NCBI RefSeq assembly: GCF_037975245.1
Contig: NC_092573.1
Span: forward strand, 2,730,501 to 2,794,500
Reading direction: 5' to 3'
Origin: Apostichopus japonicus
Taxonomy: Eukaryota; Echinodermata; Holothuroidea; Aspidochirotida; Stichopodidae
DNA: 64,000 nt
Shown: positions 12,776-25,100 of the stretch, piece by piece
Numbering within the stretch: position 1 is the first letter of the stretch
Layout of the letters: every line of letters starts with the position of its first letter
Program-made: the position numbers and the translations under genes
Notes under the pieces: generated by a model
What the model saw: only the letters and a program-made list of their open reading frames with translations
What the model was told of the DNA's origin: nothing
The model's database searches: none

Positions 12776-13119
12776 GTGGGCATAAGTATATTAGGATATT
12801 GGGCGATGACATACAACAAATTAATATTCCACGAACTTCAACCCTCCCCCCCCCCCCCCCACACCCCTTGCATTCAGAACTCTGGCATTAAGGTCACAAA
12901 CCGATGAGTGATCTTGTTTAAAGAAGTTGTCTGGGTTCCATTCAGTTCCTCCAAGGACCACACTAACTGGACTTCATTCAGTTTAAAAAAAACGGCAAAA
13001 GGCATGCACAGACTCAAACAAAATCATATTTTAAGCTCCTTTAAAAGAACTTCCAAGTTTTCGTTTTGCATTACAGATCACGCAAAGATAAGCAGACCTT
13101 TAAGTAATAATAATAATAT

Positions 13120-13625
13120 ACTACGTTGTACAAACAAGAACATATTTTAAGTTCCTTTAATATAGCATTCATGGTTTCGTTCAACCCTAAAGGTAGTCAG
13201 TATAGGCCCCAAATTATAGCACGCTATAATTTCTAGAAGTTTTCAAAAAGTATTTTCCTGGAGGTCTTTACTCTCCAAACTGTTCTCAGACATTTTTAAG
13301 GAACATACAAGATGACTGAATGTCTATAGTGAGGACAATTTCCTCGAAGGTTGCAATAAAAACAGTTCAAGAATTTTGACCAAAGGTGACCATATTTGAA
13401 TATATCTAGCATATTTGGGGTCAATACAGCATACCTTTAAAGAATCACTGTAAGCGCCTTGTTTTGCAGTAGGCTACTGTCGGTACCAAAGAAGCAAGTA
13501 TATTAAGGCAACATTCAATGTTTCGTTCAACCGTAAAGATCATGTAAAGAGACACAGACCTTTATTGTACAAACAAGAACATATTTTAAGCACCTTCAAT
13601 GATGCATTCGTGGTTTCGTTCATCT
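13120..13625. repeat. Dispersed duplicated block
   Basis: Blocks at about 13129-13180 and 13566-13620 share 'acaaacaagaacatatttta' and 'catt.gtggtttcgttca'. A shorter related block lies near 13505-13545. The neighbouring DNA down to 15327 shows only short chance open frames, a 'gcgtgtg'-rich patch near 14090-14175, and no coding evidence. Confidence 0.5.
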
Positions 13626-15327
13626 TCAAGAATCACTGTCCATGGTTTGGAAAGCAGACTTTCCAACATTGAGGAAAATGTATGAATGTGATCAGCGGCA
13701 GTGGGGAGGGGTCTATAAGAGGAAAAATTTTCGTATGTTTGACTGCCTAGATGCAAAATGGTGCATTCTTTTTCAGTTTCTCTGAGTAATTTTATATTGA
13801 GAATTTCATCATCATATATATATTATTGAACTCAACAAGCATGAAAATTCTCAACAAAGACTTTTCTTGAATCGATGAAAGTAATCACTTGCTAACATAA
13901 TTGAACATTTATATCGGAAATTGAAGCGCACTTCTCAATCTCTAGTACCAACACCTCTCCTACCCGGCGTTTTCCACCATCACCATGGCAAACGCACTAC
14001 TCTAAGTGTAAGTACTCAAAAGTTTCTTTCTGTTGTAGAGGTGTGTAGCCTTCTTAGCATCTTTCAGGACGGTTTTTCGGAGATTTTTTGTGCATTGCGT
14101 GTGATAAAGTGCACATTGCGTGTGAGCGTGTGAAGGGCTGGAAATGCGTGTGTCACACGCCAAATGCGTGTGAGTTGGAATGTCTGGGAAAGTCAGTATC
14201 AAAGAAGAACGTTACCTTAAGCTTTTTAAGGCAGCATTCAGTCATTCATTCATCGTGAAAGAGGCAAACGGTATTGTCAGCTTATACAAGTTTGCTTTCA
14301 TGGTCTTCGTCGTTAATGCTTCTGTTATTGCCGTTTATCTATCTGGCAATACATTGTATCATGAAGAATGAAACCGTTAATGCATGATACTAGCCCGTGG
14401 AATAGTACGTTCTTTGATGCTTACTATACTACGTATGTATCTGAGTGAGATGTTTGAAGTAGCTGAAACCAAACCCTTGACGCCGTTGACTTGTTTACAA
14501 ATGGTAAAACTGTTCTTGAAAATCTATCAACAATTTAAATATGTTATTCACAAGGACTCCGTGAGAAATATGCGCATCGTGTTCTTCACCTGACTCAGTT
14601 CCAATTGTGTGATCGCAAACAACCATTCAAGTGGTTGAGAACTACTGAAAGTAAATAAAGTACACAAACACATTGGTATTGTTAGTTTAAACGAATTTCA
14701 CATAAATTCAAACCGGCACATGTGTACAATAGTATAGTGTTGTAACATTGAACGTTTTCATTGGTCACGAAGAATAGAGGCATGCATGTAGTAGTAATGA
14801 AATATAATTGATAAATATTGCACATATAACTCTGGGTTGCATGTGTATTGTGCAATAGCCAACTTGCCGACAAGTATAGTGGCCCCATAGTATGACTGAG
14901 GGGCTACTAAAACCACGTCGGGAAGCTCTATAACACCCCACCCCCACCTACCTACCCACACACACACTCACACACGTTTTGGAATATTTTTAAAAAATCT
15001 TAAGGGAATGTGGGCAAACAAACTTAAGTTCTCTGCATTAAACAATTCATTTTAATGTATATATAATTGCATATATGAATGATAGTGAGTATAGACGCAC
15101 GCCACTACCATCGCATTGATTCTTTTCAAAAGGGCATGTCTATATTTCGTGCATCAACTCATTTGGACTTTGCTAACGCTCCCTCGATTTGATTGATCTG
15201 TCTGCATATTAGCCTATACTTATGCTACAATGTTGCGATCATCCCGTCATCAAATCTATCAATTCATTGAACGGCATTACATGAAGTTTAAAATATTTCC
15301 AATTTATTCCTTGTGTAAAAGTAAGTT
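13626..15327. other. Non-coding stretch with simple-sequence patches
   Basis: It contains a cluster of 'gcgtgtg' words (about 14090-14175), a 'cacacacact' patch near 14960 and AT-rich DNA. Overlapping short minus-strand frames near 14.7-14.9 kb show no recognisable protein features. Confidence 0.4.
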
Positions 15328-15374
15328 GGCCTGACGTTTCGATCCTAGCAGGATCATCTTCAGAGGCTAAATGA
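15328..15374 (-). ncRNA. Hammerhead-ribozyme-like motif of the Penelope-element type
   Basis: On the minus strand the order is: a stem-I arm (UUAGCCU), then CUGAAGA, one extra U, a stem-II hairpin GAUCC-UGCUA-GGAUC, then GAAAC and GUC, and the second stem-I arm AGGCCAA. The two stem-I arms pair except for one A/C mismatch. CUGANGA, GAAA and UH are the conserved hammerhead core. A stem III reduced to AC/GU is the form known from Penelope-like retroelements, which are thought to act as dimers. The unpaired U before stem II is unusual and could impair activity. No reverse transcriptase or GIY-YIG sequence was recognised nearby, so this is probably a fragment of a dead element. Confidence 0.6.
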
Positions 15375-17403
15375 CCAAAAGAAAAATATATTCCTTGCAA
15401 TTTATTCATGCAATTTATTCCTTGTTTACTACTAGTACGTAAAGAGTGTGTGGGCGACGAAATTTAAGAATCAATTGATGAATACCTATAGTGATGAATA
15501 CATATAGTGATGAATACATAAAGTGTAAATTGAGAGCCAGGACATATAGTAGCACACATATGTATATATAGTGACAAATGCCTAGAAAGTGTTATATGTA
15601 GTACCATACCACAATGAAAGTAGTATGCCATATTCTCTTTAGAGATCTGCTATATATTGGCTCCAATTATAGCACATGTACTATAGCTAGGAAAGTTTTG
15701 TGATTGTATACGTAATCGACCTGCCACGGTCGTAAATCGACCTCAGGCTCTACAATTAGCCTGCATAGCTTCTAAACACCATAATAGGTTCTTTGTGTAA
15801 ACACAGTGTGGAAATATGTTCATATCTACAGTTTAGTTAATCATACAGCGTTAACACAAAAACCCTCAGAATACATATGTGGCAGGCGTTGCAGACTAAT
15901 TGGTAAAAAGAGGTCATTTTACGACCAACTTAAGGCAGATCGTTTACGTTATCTCAAGAAACTTTTCCATGATAGCGTGCTATAACGTTGGGGTCTATAC
16001 AGCAGACTTTTAACCGTTGTCTGACCCAAAAAATGCCTAAAATGAACTATTTTGGTTCCCGGGTTTTGGGGGGCATATTTTCAGATATCATCATCTTTAT
16101 ATCTGATTGTATGTTCGAGAGCATAAATCAAAGTGTAGATGATGTGAAAATAAGTAGGATTGAAGGTGGTTTAAAGTATTCTAAAACTTAGGATCTGGTT
16201 TAAAAAATAAATGAAATGGCAAAAATGTGCAAGTGCCATGATCGAACGAGCCATCACAGTAATCCTTAGGTGCAGGGTAAGATATACATGCTATATGTCA
16301 GTTTAAAACTTTTATCAATGCTTTAACGTGCTTGGATAGAAGAGGTATTAGTGTGTAAGTCAATATAATGAAGCAACTGATTGTAAAACACACCAGTGCC
16401 AGCCATAGACGTAGGCTACATACTGTTCTCGTCAACAATGTATGATACATGTGTCCTCGTTTTCACTTTTACTTCTATACTTCAGTGTTTGGTGCATCAC
16501 TTCCGAGTAATCTTTAACAAGTTCGGATTACTTCCTGTAGGTCACTTTCTCCTTGAACAATATTTTGACGGTCTGTTATAGTCCATCGGTTCATAGGGAA
16601 AGATTCTGCAGGGTATAACCTAGTTACTGCATACCAGTAATTTAGTGTTTGCCTTTACGTAAATATGCTTATCATGTTGCCGACTGATGTATCTAAAGCG
16701 AACCTTTCAGACTAATCGACAGCATCACAATACAGCTGTCACGTGGTTTGTGAAGGCTAAAACAAGGTTATTAAACAAAGCGGTGTATGCTAGTTTTATG
16801 GAACTGAATTTAATTTAGACATCTGGGTTTCAGTTTTGAGGAGGACCAAAGGCTGATCTATTTTCAAAGAGTGGAAGTTTCCCTTAACCACGGCAAGAGT
16901 TTATCTGGATCTTACGATAACAAATTTGACAGTTTTTGAACTTTGCTCAGTGGACTTTGTTAATTGGTTTAAATACAACTAACGTCGTGGTATTGTTGCG
17001 TCGTACATGCAAAATAATATTTTATTAATTTCGAACTAATGGAGATAATCTTTGTTTGTCTTCTTTCAGTTTTGTGTTTGTTTTCGGATCATTAATAGTA
17101 GATAAAACAACATTTAGTGTTAAGTGGAGATAAGCAACTCGCATTATCTTCCCAGACAATAACCTTAATATTGTAATCGAAACCTGTTACATCTCATCTT
17201 CTTGCGAGGAACTCTACGCTCATCATTATAGCCTATATATGTATACATCTATGTATATCATTTTCAAATCTGGAACGGATCTGGAATAGGCCAGGTAAGT
17301 ACCTCGAGTTTACATCATCATGCAGGCCTCTACCTCGTTATACCTCGTAACTGTATATATTACCTCATTAATTAAGATATCTTCTAAGTAGTATGCCTCC
17401 CAT
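15375..17403. other. Non-coding stretch, nothing recognised
   Basis: AT-rich. A short direct repeat 'gatgaatac.tatagt' occurs three times near 15476-15530. Small open frames near 16.0 and 16.4 kb have no supporting splice or domain evidence. Confidence 0.4.
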
Positions 17404-17475
17404 ATAAACTGAGCTCTTATACGTATACACATAAACATACACATAAACATACACATACACATACACACATACTAA
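17404..17475. repeat. Acacat/aaacat microsatellite
   Basis: Repeated 'acacataaacat' and 'acacatacacat' words form a short, impure microsatellite. Confidence 0.8.
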
Positions 17476-17518
17476 CATTGTATACGTATGTGGGGCAGAA
17501 TTTCTCCCAATTTTTTTA

Positions 17519-17561
17519 CATACACTTGTGAATCAAGAGGACTACGAATCACAAGTGTATG
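17519..17561. repeat. Perfect 13-bp inverted repeat (hairpin)
   Basis: Arms CATACACTTGTGA (17519-17531) and TCACAAGTGTATG (17549-17561) flank a 17-base loop. It could be the tip of a small fold-back element or an RNA hairpin. Confidence 0.7.
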
Positions 17562-18492
17562 CAGAGAACTCACACAAGTGGTCTAATTAGTGTGAACAAG
17601 GATTTACATTTTATCAATGTAAAGAAACTGATTCAACATTGCAGAATAGCGCCCTCAAAGTAATACAGAAGCAACACCCTACAGTACATATCACTGACAT
17701 GTTGGCAGGGTTGAAGATGTTCTTTCAACTGGGATTTAAGAAGATAGAAACAATGACATTTTAAAGGTGAGCATGTATAAAAATTAGGGGAAAGTCATAA
17801 TAAAAAAAGATAAAGGATCAATTTAAATATTAAAAAGCCTAGGCTATAGGCCTAGCTAGTCTTCATATACCCTTTACTGTTGTAGATAGGCACATAACAT
17901 GGTATGCTATAGGCTAGGCTAAAGACTAGGCTGCCACAGAATATATTAATGATTCAATCCTAGGCTAGGCCTAGCCTACATGTTATAAGTAGTAGGATAT
18001 TGGTTAGATCTTGGAGGTTACAATTTAATAGCTTCATTTATTTTTGTTACTTGGTGCAGCTTGAATTTGGAATTTGAATAATTAAATATACCAGTTGTTG
18101 TGAAATTATATATTTTTAGTAAGGCCTGTGTTTGAAATTCCAGGCCACACATGTACTGTCTATAGCCTAGGCTAGGTCAATAACATTAAGTCATTCACCA
18201 ATTTAACAAAGGCTAGTTGTTAGATAAGGTTCTGTACCATATCGTAATCATACCCGAATAGTACTACGCCTATGTAAAAGCTCAAGCCCTGAGCTGATGT
18301 TAAAGTAGTTAAACTGCACTATGATGCATGCTGCTCGGATTTGTTTTAGCCCACTGAAAGTTACGCTGTATTCCTAGAGACATGTCATCATACATAATAA
18401 CTTAACCGTAGTTAGGGTTGCAAGATATGAAGATTTGTGTCAAGTTTTATAGCTCAAATGCAGGCCAGACGTATCAATTAATGGTATACTAG
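17562..18492. other. AT-rich stretch with 'aggcctag' low complexity
   Basis: Words such as 'taggctaggcctagcc' recur at about 17840-18175. No exon was found. Confidence 0.5.
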
Positions 18493-19309
18493 AGGGTGAC
18501 AGCCGGATATTCATAAGGTAACGTTCTATATCCATAAGGTTCATTGTTCATAAGGTTCGCTATTCATAATGAGCAAAAAGGTTCATTGTTTATATGGTTC
18601 GTTATTCCTAATGAAAGAAAAATGTTTGTTGTTCATAATTGGTAAAAGGGTTGGATATTCAGAATGGTGAAAAGGGTTCGTAATCCATAATAGAGCAAAG
18701 GTTCATTATTCATAATAAGACAAAGGGTTCGATATTCATTTAGACAAACAGGTTCGTTATCCATAATGGGAAGAAAGGTTCGTTATTCATAATAGGCCTT
18801 GCCAATTACACTTGTATGAATATCGCACTTCTCTCCTATTATGAATAAGAAAACTTTTTCCCTTTATGGATTATGGAACGTTTGCTCCATTACTGTATGA
18901 ATATCGAATTAACCCTTTGTCCCATTTAATGATTAGGAATAAAGAACCTTTTTGTCTAATATGGATTACGCACTCTTTGCTCTATTATGAATAAGGAACC
19001 TTGTCTTATTATGAATAAGGAACATTTGGTTTATTATGGATTACGGACCCTTTGCTCTATCAGGAATAGGGAACCCTTTGTCTTATTATGATTAACGAAC
19101 CTTTTTATCTATTATGGATATCCAACAGTTTTGCCTATTATGAATATTGAACATTTGTTTCCATTACGAATACCGGATCTTATGAATTATGATCCCTTTT
19201 CATAATGAACAACAAACTTTTTATCGAAAAAATGCATGTTATGAATAACGAACCTTATGAACAATGACTCTTATGAATAGCGGACCTTATGAATATTGGG
19301 CAGACCCCT
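18493..19309. mobile_element. Fold-back (MITE-like) element with long imperfect arms
   Basis: The left half (about 18510-18795) is built from plus-strand variants of 'ggttcgttattcataat...'. The right half (about 18825-19295) holds the same words as reverse complement ('attatgaataa.gaacc'). The ends match as inverted termini: the left starts AGGG and reaches ATATTCATAAGGT, and the right reads as AGGGGTCTGCCC then ATATTCATAAGGT. The flanks share 'actag' on each side, a candidate 5-bp target duplication. No open frame, so it is a non-autonomous DNA element; the superfamily is not assigned. Confidence 0.7.
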
Positions 19310-19979
19310 ACTAGAGAGCACCTAGCCTATCTAGCTGTGCCTGCATATTTTAATTTACTCCCATTATTTAAGCTAAGCGCTGCCTATTGCCATTTTACTG
19401 ACAAGTAAATAGGCTAATATTAATAATATTGTGATATGGCTTCTAGCTAGGCCTAGGTCCTATTTTTGGAGTTAATTGAACATCTACTAAATTCTAAGCA
19501 AGCCTACTGTATAGGATATGTTGCCTGAGGATTTCTGATATTGTTTAGAAATTCTATATATATTACATAGTATAAACATTCTAAGGAGGTTCCTTTAGCA
19601 TGATATATCCACACTAAATACCACACTACTAAAGTATCAGCCTAACCAACACTACATAAAGTGTGGTAGGCTAGAAATATCATATAGTATAGGCAGTATA
19701 CACAATATCATCATGAAATTGATTTTGCTGACTAAAATCATAGACAAACTTCCTTCTGACATGTGCAGTCTGAGCTAAAATTAAATCCAGTAGACTTAAA
19801 GGACTTAAGGGAGAAAACTGTGAGCTATGATTATGAACCAATCTGAGAACCAAAAGTCTTGCCTTAGCTCTGTAAATTGTGCACTGTACTACACAAGGAG
19901 AGGTGAAATAAGGGTTGCATATTAGTAAACACTAACCTATATATGGTGACTTCATGATACACAGTTGAGTCATGAACAG
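19310..19979. other. AT-rich stretch, nothing recognised
   Basis: No coding evidence. The sequence lies upstream of the SET gene and may include its unrecognised promoter or 5' non-coding exon. Confidence 0.35.
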
Positions 19980-20350
19980 TGGGGTCAGGATTGAGTATTT
20001 TCATTTTTGTAATGGTCCATCATAGTAAGTTGTGTTAACAAACTTTGGTCAATAAATTAGATGGGGTAAATCAACACCCTCCCCAACCAAATCAGGAGCC
20101 CTTTGTGACCATTCTCACCCTGAAAGAAAAGTTTTTCCATTTTTGTAATTGTCCATGATAGTACATTGTTTTGGCACTTTGGTTCCTCTCCCATATAAGG
20201 GAAACTTGGGGGGGGGGGTCTCACGATACCTTTCCTCCTGGAAATTAGGTGGTCAGTATTTTCAGTTTGTAATGGTCCATCATAGTAATTTACTTTGAAA
20301 ATAAAGTTTGGTCCATAATTAAGATGGGTATATACTAACCCCCCCCCCCT
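19980..20350. repeat. Three diverged copies of an about 120-bp repeat
   Basis: Blocks near 20000, 20140 and 20260 share 'tttt.gtaatggtccatcatagta', here broken as 'tttgtaatggtccat' plus 'catagta', then 'actttggtc' and 'agatggg'. They are followed by poly-C/G runs. Confidence 0.6.
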
Positions 20351-20553
20351 TCCCCACAACTTGATTCAGAATTTAATATTTGAATTTAAACAATAGAAGT
20401 GGCAGCAGCAGATATAACAAGTAAACAGATTTTAGTTAAATTTTAGTAGATTTTTGAAACTGATTTAGTTACATTTGGAAAGTTATATTATTCATGTATT
20501 TCTCACTTAAACTTTGCTTTTCAAGCCTATAACTGTGTCAGTTTATTTTGCAG

Positions 20554-22152
20554 ATGTATAACTTACGGTGCAGACGTCAACCTACACCAAACCTAAACAA
20601 AAAATTGGCAGATAGAAATGGGTTATCTGTTCAATGGATAAATAAGGAAAAAGGTATGCGTCAAATAATATTTAATGAGTTATTCCTTGCTAAGTCTTGG
20701 GAAAAGTTGTTGCCATTAATTGTCAGCATTCAATGTTACCTAGAGTATCATCAAATTAGCATAAACAAAAATTTGAATTCATTAGCTTGCATACCAGGGC
20801 TAATCCAGGGTTCTATGAACAGGGGCTGCAGTGAGAGCAAGGAGTGTAGCAGTTGTGAGGTTAAATGGGGGTGGGCTGGGAAGCCTGATGCCCATATGTT
20901 TTTATTTGAATTATTTCCTACCATTTGCATTGGCAGCCCAACAAATACCTAAGGGCCTCCCTTAGAAAATTTTTTTTTTTTTATAATTAGACACTAGCTG
21001 TTATAGATGAAATTTTCTGGCATAGTCTGGCAGCCTAATATAGTTCACAGAGAAAGTATCTTTTTATTAGTATTTTTTGACGAAATTTAACTGTGCAATT
21101 AAGAGCTCACCAAACCCAATGCAAATATTAAGTGAAATTGTCTTTAAATTGCAAATGCAGACTTAACCATGATAAATAATACTAAATTTGTAATTGGCTG
21201 CATCAGAAACTATGGTGTTCAAAAAAAAAAATACTGAGTTACTGTACATCTTTGTGTGTGATCTAAAACTATGCTGACTTTAAGACCATTTTCTTTTGTA
21301 AGGTAGAGGAGTCTTTGCAACAGAGGAAATATCCTCTGGAGAATTTCTCCTACAATACAGAGGGGATCTCACCACAAGGAAAAATGCTGAAATAAGATGT
21401 CAGAAAAAAGTTGCAGACATAACCTACCTTTATTTCTTCATGCATAATGGACAAAATCTCTGGTAAATTATCAATCAAACAATATTTTAACAGCTATTTA
21501 TGACAATACAGGTTACAACAAAGACAGAAAACATTGAAAATACTATCATTATCTTCCTACTAAATTTTTGGGAGAATATTTAGACATATATTACAGAGAT
21601 CGATACCTCACTTATATCCAAAGTGCAAAAATCTTTGATGGAATATATGCTTCTGAGTATTTGCAAACAGGAAATAACAAATCACTTTTATGATACTAAT
21701 AATTATACTCATATAAACTCATACTGTATACTTGTAATTTGTCTCTCTCCATCTTAGCTTTGGGGTTTTTCAAAAATCTTGTGATGCCACTTCTTGCATA
21801 AATATTTTATGCCATGTTTAACAAACATTGCTGGATGTGGCACCATGAATGTTTAGAATAACTTTTTTGATGTTGTTTACTGAAGTTATACACTGCTTAT
21901 AGAGCAAGATTGATTTTACAAGTTAATTCAATGTAAAACAGTCTTATTTTATATCTTTGCAGTGTTGATGCTACAAAGGAGGACAACTCCCTAGGAAGAC
22001 TTGTCAATGATGACAAAAGGAATGCCAACTGCTTCATGAAGGTTGCAAAAGATGATGTAATACCACATCTTTGTCTATATGCTAAGAAGAAAATACTACC
22101 AGGGGAGGAGATAACATATGACTATGGTGGTCATTGCCCTTGGAGAAAGAAG
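20554..22152 (+). CDS. SET-domain exons 1-3 of the fusion gene (KMT5A-like lysine methyltransferase fold)
   Basis: Three exons (20554-20653, 21303-21462, 21963-22152) encode 150 residues in phases 1, 2 and 0. SET landmarks in order are: GRGVFAT (34-40, SAM-loop region), FLLQYRGDL (48-56), CVDAT (87-91), GRLVNDDKRNANC (98-110) and EITYDYG (136-142). The CVDAT-x6-GRL pattern is characteristic of KMT5A (SETD8, histone H4 K20 monomethyltransferase). The usual NHS of the SAM-binding pseudoknot is NDD here (102-104), so histidine is replaced, while the catalytic-type tyrosine in TYDYG is kept. Only about 30 residues precede the SET core, so KMT5A's long N-terminal regulatory region is absent. Activity is therefore uncertain. 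The first frame stays open for another 100 codons past the donor at 20654, but splicing to 21303 restores the SET fold, which settles the exon end. Confidence 0.85.
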
Positions 22153-25100
22153 GTAACATTAAAATTTAATTAAAATGCTGTGAAATAACAATACTTTTTT
22201 ATGTGTCTTACAAGTTCAACTCGCATTCACATTGATTGAGAAATTGCCAGCATTTATGAAGCATGCGTTAGTTGACCAGAGATGACACTTCTTATCGACC
22301 CTAACCAATTCAATAAAAGACAAGTAATGAGATATGGTCAAATACGGGAGTAATTTTCCATAAGGAAGGCAATTGGTGGTCCCGGGAACCCAGTGGTTAA
22401 TTATTGAAAATACACATCTATAATATATCTCACTGTAATCTATATACCCTTAGCATATAAAATATATCAGAATGGGCATATTGAATCCCTCATATAACAG
22501 GTCAAAATATTCTACTGAACCCGTCCCATACCAAGCAGTTTTGAGGCTGCGAAACAAAGGATCAACCAGAGGTATAGAAATAGTATAGTCTGAAGCAGTA
22601 TCTATACGCTGTGTCAGCTATGATGATTTTCACACACATGATTCAGTGCATGGTACATTCAATTGTTGGTCAGAATCGGGACATACATACAGTCAAATGT
22701 GGTGCAAACTGTAGATTTGCATTGTTTCACACAGATGATTTGACCATGGATACTTTTGTGGGGCTATGGTAAATTTCACAAACATGATTCAATAAGCCCT
22801 AGTACACCTTTTTTTTAAATTGTATCTAAACAACGTCAGTTGTGGTAGCTGCATGTTAACTATATTACGCTATCGTGTATTGGTCAGTCAAGACATTTAG
22901 GGCAGAGGTGCCATTCAGAAGCTGTGTATCCCACTTTGTCATCACAAGGTTCCTAGATCAAGCTACTGTCAGACTATACAGTAGGTTAATCCTCTTCAGC
23001 CATTGATTAGCATATATGGCCTAATACGGGGGAAATGTTCCATCAGATAAGGAAGGCAATTGGTGGTCCCCTGAACCGAGTGGTGATTATATTGATAATA
23101 CACTCCTGTATGGATGCCAATTGTGTGGAAATTCTTGATCATTTTAATAACACACCCCAATATAGACAGGTCCTAAATCTCTAAGCATTATATTTATTTC
23201 AATCAAGATCAATAATTTACTGATTGTACTTTTTGCAGACAACTAATGAAGAGCATGATGAAGTACCTCAGGAGGAAATGAATACTATGGTATGTACCAT
23301 AATATTTTGGTAAATTAATTTAAGACAATAATTATAGGTATGGGTATTAAACTATACAAGCTAGAATACACAATAGATGTAATCTATATACCCTAAGAAT
23401 ATAAAATATAACAGAATATAAATCCCTCATATAACAGGTGAAAATATTCTACTGAACCCGTTCCATACCAAGCAGTTTTGAGGCTGCGAAACAAAGGATC
23501 GACCAGAAATATAGAAATAGCATAGTCTGAAGCAGTATCTATACCCTGTGGCAGCTATGATGATTTTCACACACATGATTCAGTGCATGGTACATTCAAT
23601 TGTTGGTCAGAATCGGGACATACATACAGTCAAATGTGGTGCAAACTGTAGATTTGCATTGTTTCACACAGATGATTTGAGGATGGATACTTTTGTGGGG
23701 CTATGACAAATATCACAAACACAATTCAATAGTACACCTTTCTTTAAGATAGTATACAAATTATACATGGTTATGAGTGCAATAGTGCAAATATTTCATG
23801 AGTTAAAAGATGGAATGTTCCATTCAACGAGGCGCAGCTGAGTTGAATGGAACAAATTACATTTTTCAACGAATGTAATATATGTACTATTGCACAAATG
23901 GAAACCATTCATTATTTGTTTCATACAACACCTTCAAATTTGGATATAATTGGATGTAAAATGCACTCATGCAACAGATTTTTTTGAACAGACAGGTTTC
24001 TATGCTCTCTTACCATTGAAAAAAAGTGCTATCAAAAAAGTATAGCACAAGGTTCTATTTCATAGAGTGCAATAGAGCGGATTTTGCATGCAATCGATGA
24101 GCAATTGACCAATCAAATGGCCGGAATATAATTAGGTGTTGTATAATATCTAAACACCTTCAGTCGTGGTAGCTGCATGTTAAAATTATTACACTTTTAT
24201 GACAGTATTGGTCAGTCAAGACATTTAGGGCAGAGGTGCCATTCAGAAGCTGTGTATCCCACTTTGTCATCACAAGGTTCCTAGATCAAGCTACTGTCAG
24301 ACTATACAGTAGGTTAATCCTCTTCAGCCATTGATGAGCATATATGGCCTAATACGGGGAAAATGTTCCATCAGATAAGGAAGGCAATTGGTGGTCCCCT
24401 GAACCGAGTGGTGATTATATTGATAATACACTCCTGTATGGATGCCATTTGTGTGGATATTCTTGATCATTTTAATAACACACCCCAATATAGACAGGTC
24501 CTAAATCTCTAAGCATTATATTTATTTCAATCAAGATCAATAATTTACTGATTGTACTTTTTGCAGACAACTAATGAAGAGCATGATGAAGTACCTCAGG
24601 AGGAAATGAATACTATGGTATGTACCATAATATTTTGGTAAATTAATTTAAGACAATAATTATAGGTATGGGTATTAAACTATACAAGCTAGAATACACA
24701 ATAGATGTAATCTATATACCCTAAGAATATAAAATATAACAGAATATAAATCCCTCATATAACAGGTGAAAATATTCTACTGAACCCGTCCCATACCAAG
24801 CAGTTTTGAGGCTGCGAAACAAAGGATCGACCAGAAATTATAAAACTTACTGGTTTATATATTTACGAGTGACCCACTTACCTGTCTCCCCACAACCTAT
24901 GCACCGCATTCTACCGTGTCTAGAATGCCCTGGTAATCTTTTAACACTGTACACCCTCACTGGCCCAAATGGCCTTCCTTCATTTTGAGACCACTTTCCC
25001 ACAAAGTGGCCCCTGACGCGACCTCGGGGAGGGTGGCGGGTAAACCCTGCCACCCGCCGAGCTCGCCGAGAAGGAAAAATCTAACGCTAACAAAGACTGC

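Noticed and set aside
20654-20952. Continuation of the first SET exon as a 134-codon single-exon gene
   Set aside because: A donor at 20653/20654 spliced to 21303 rebuilds the SET motif in frame, while the read-through has no domain.
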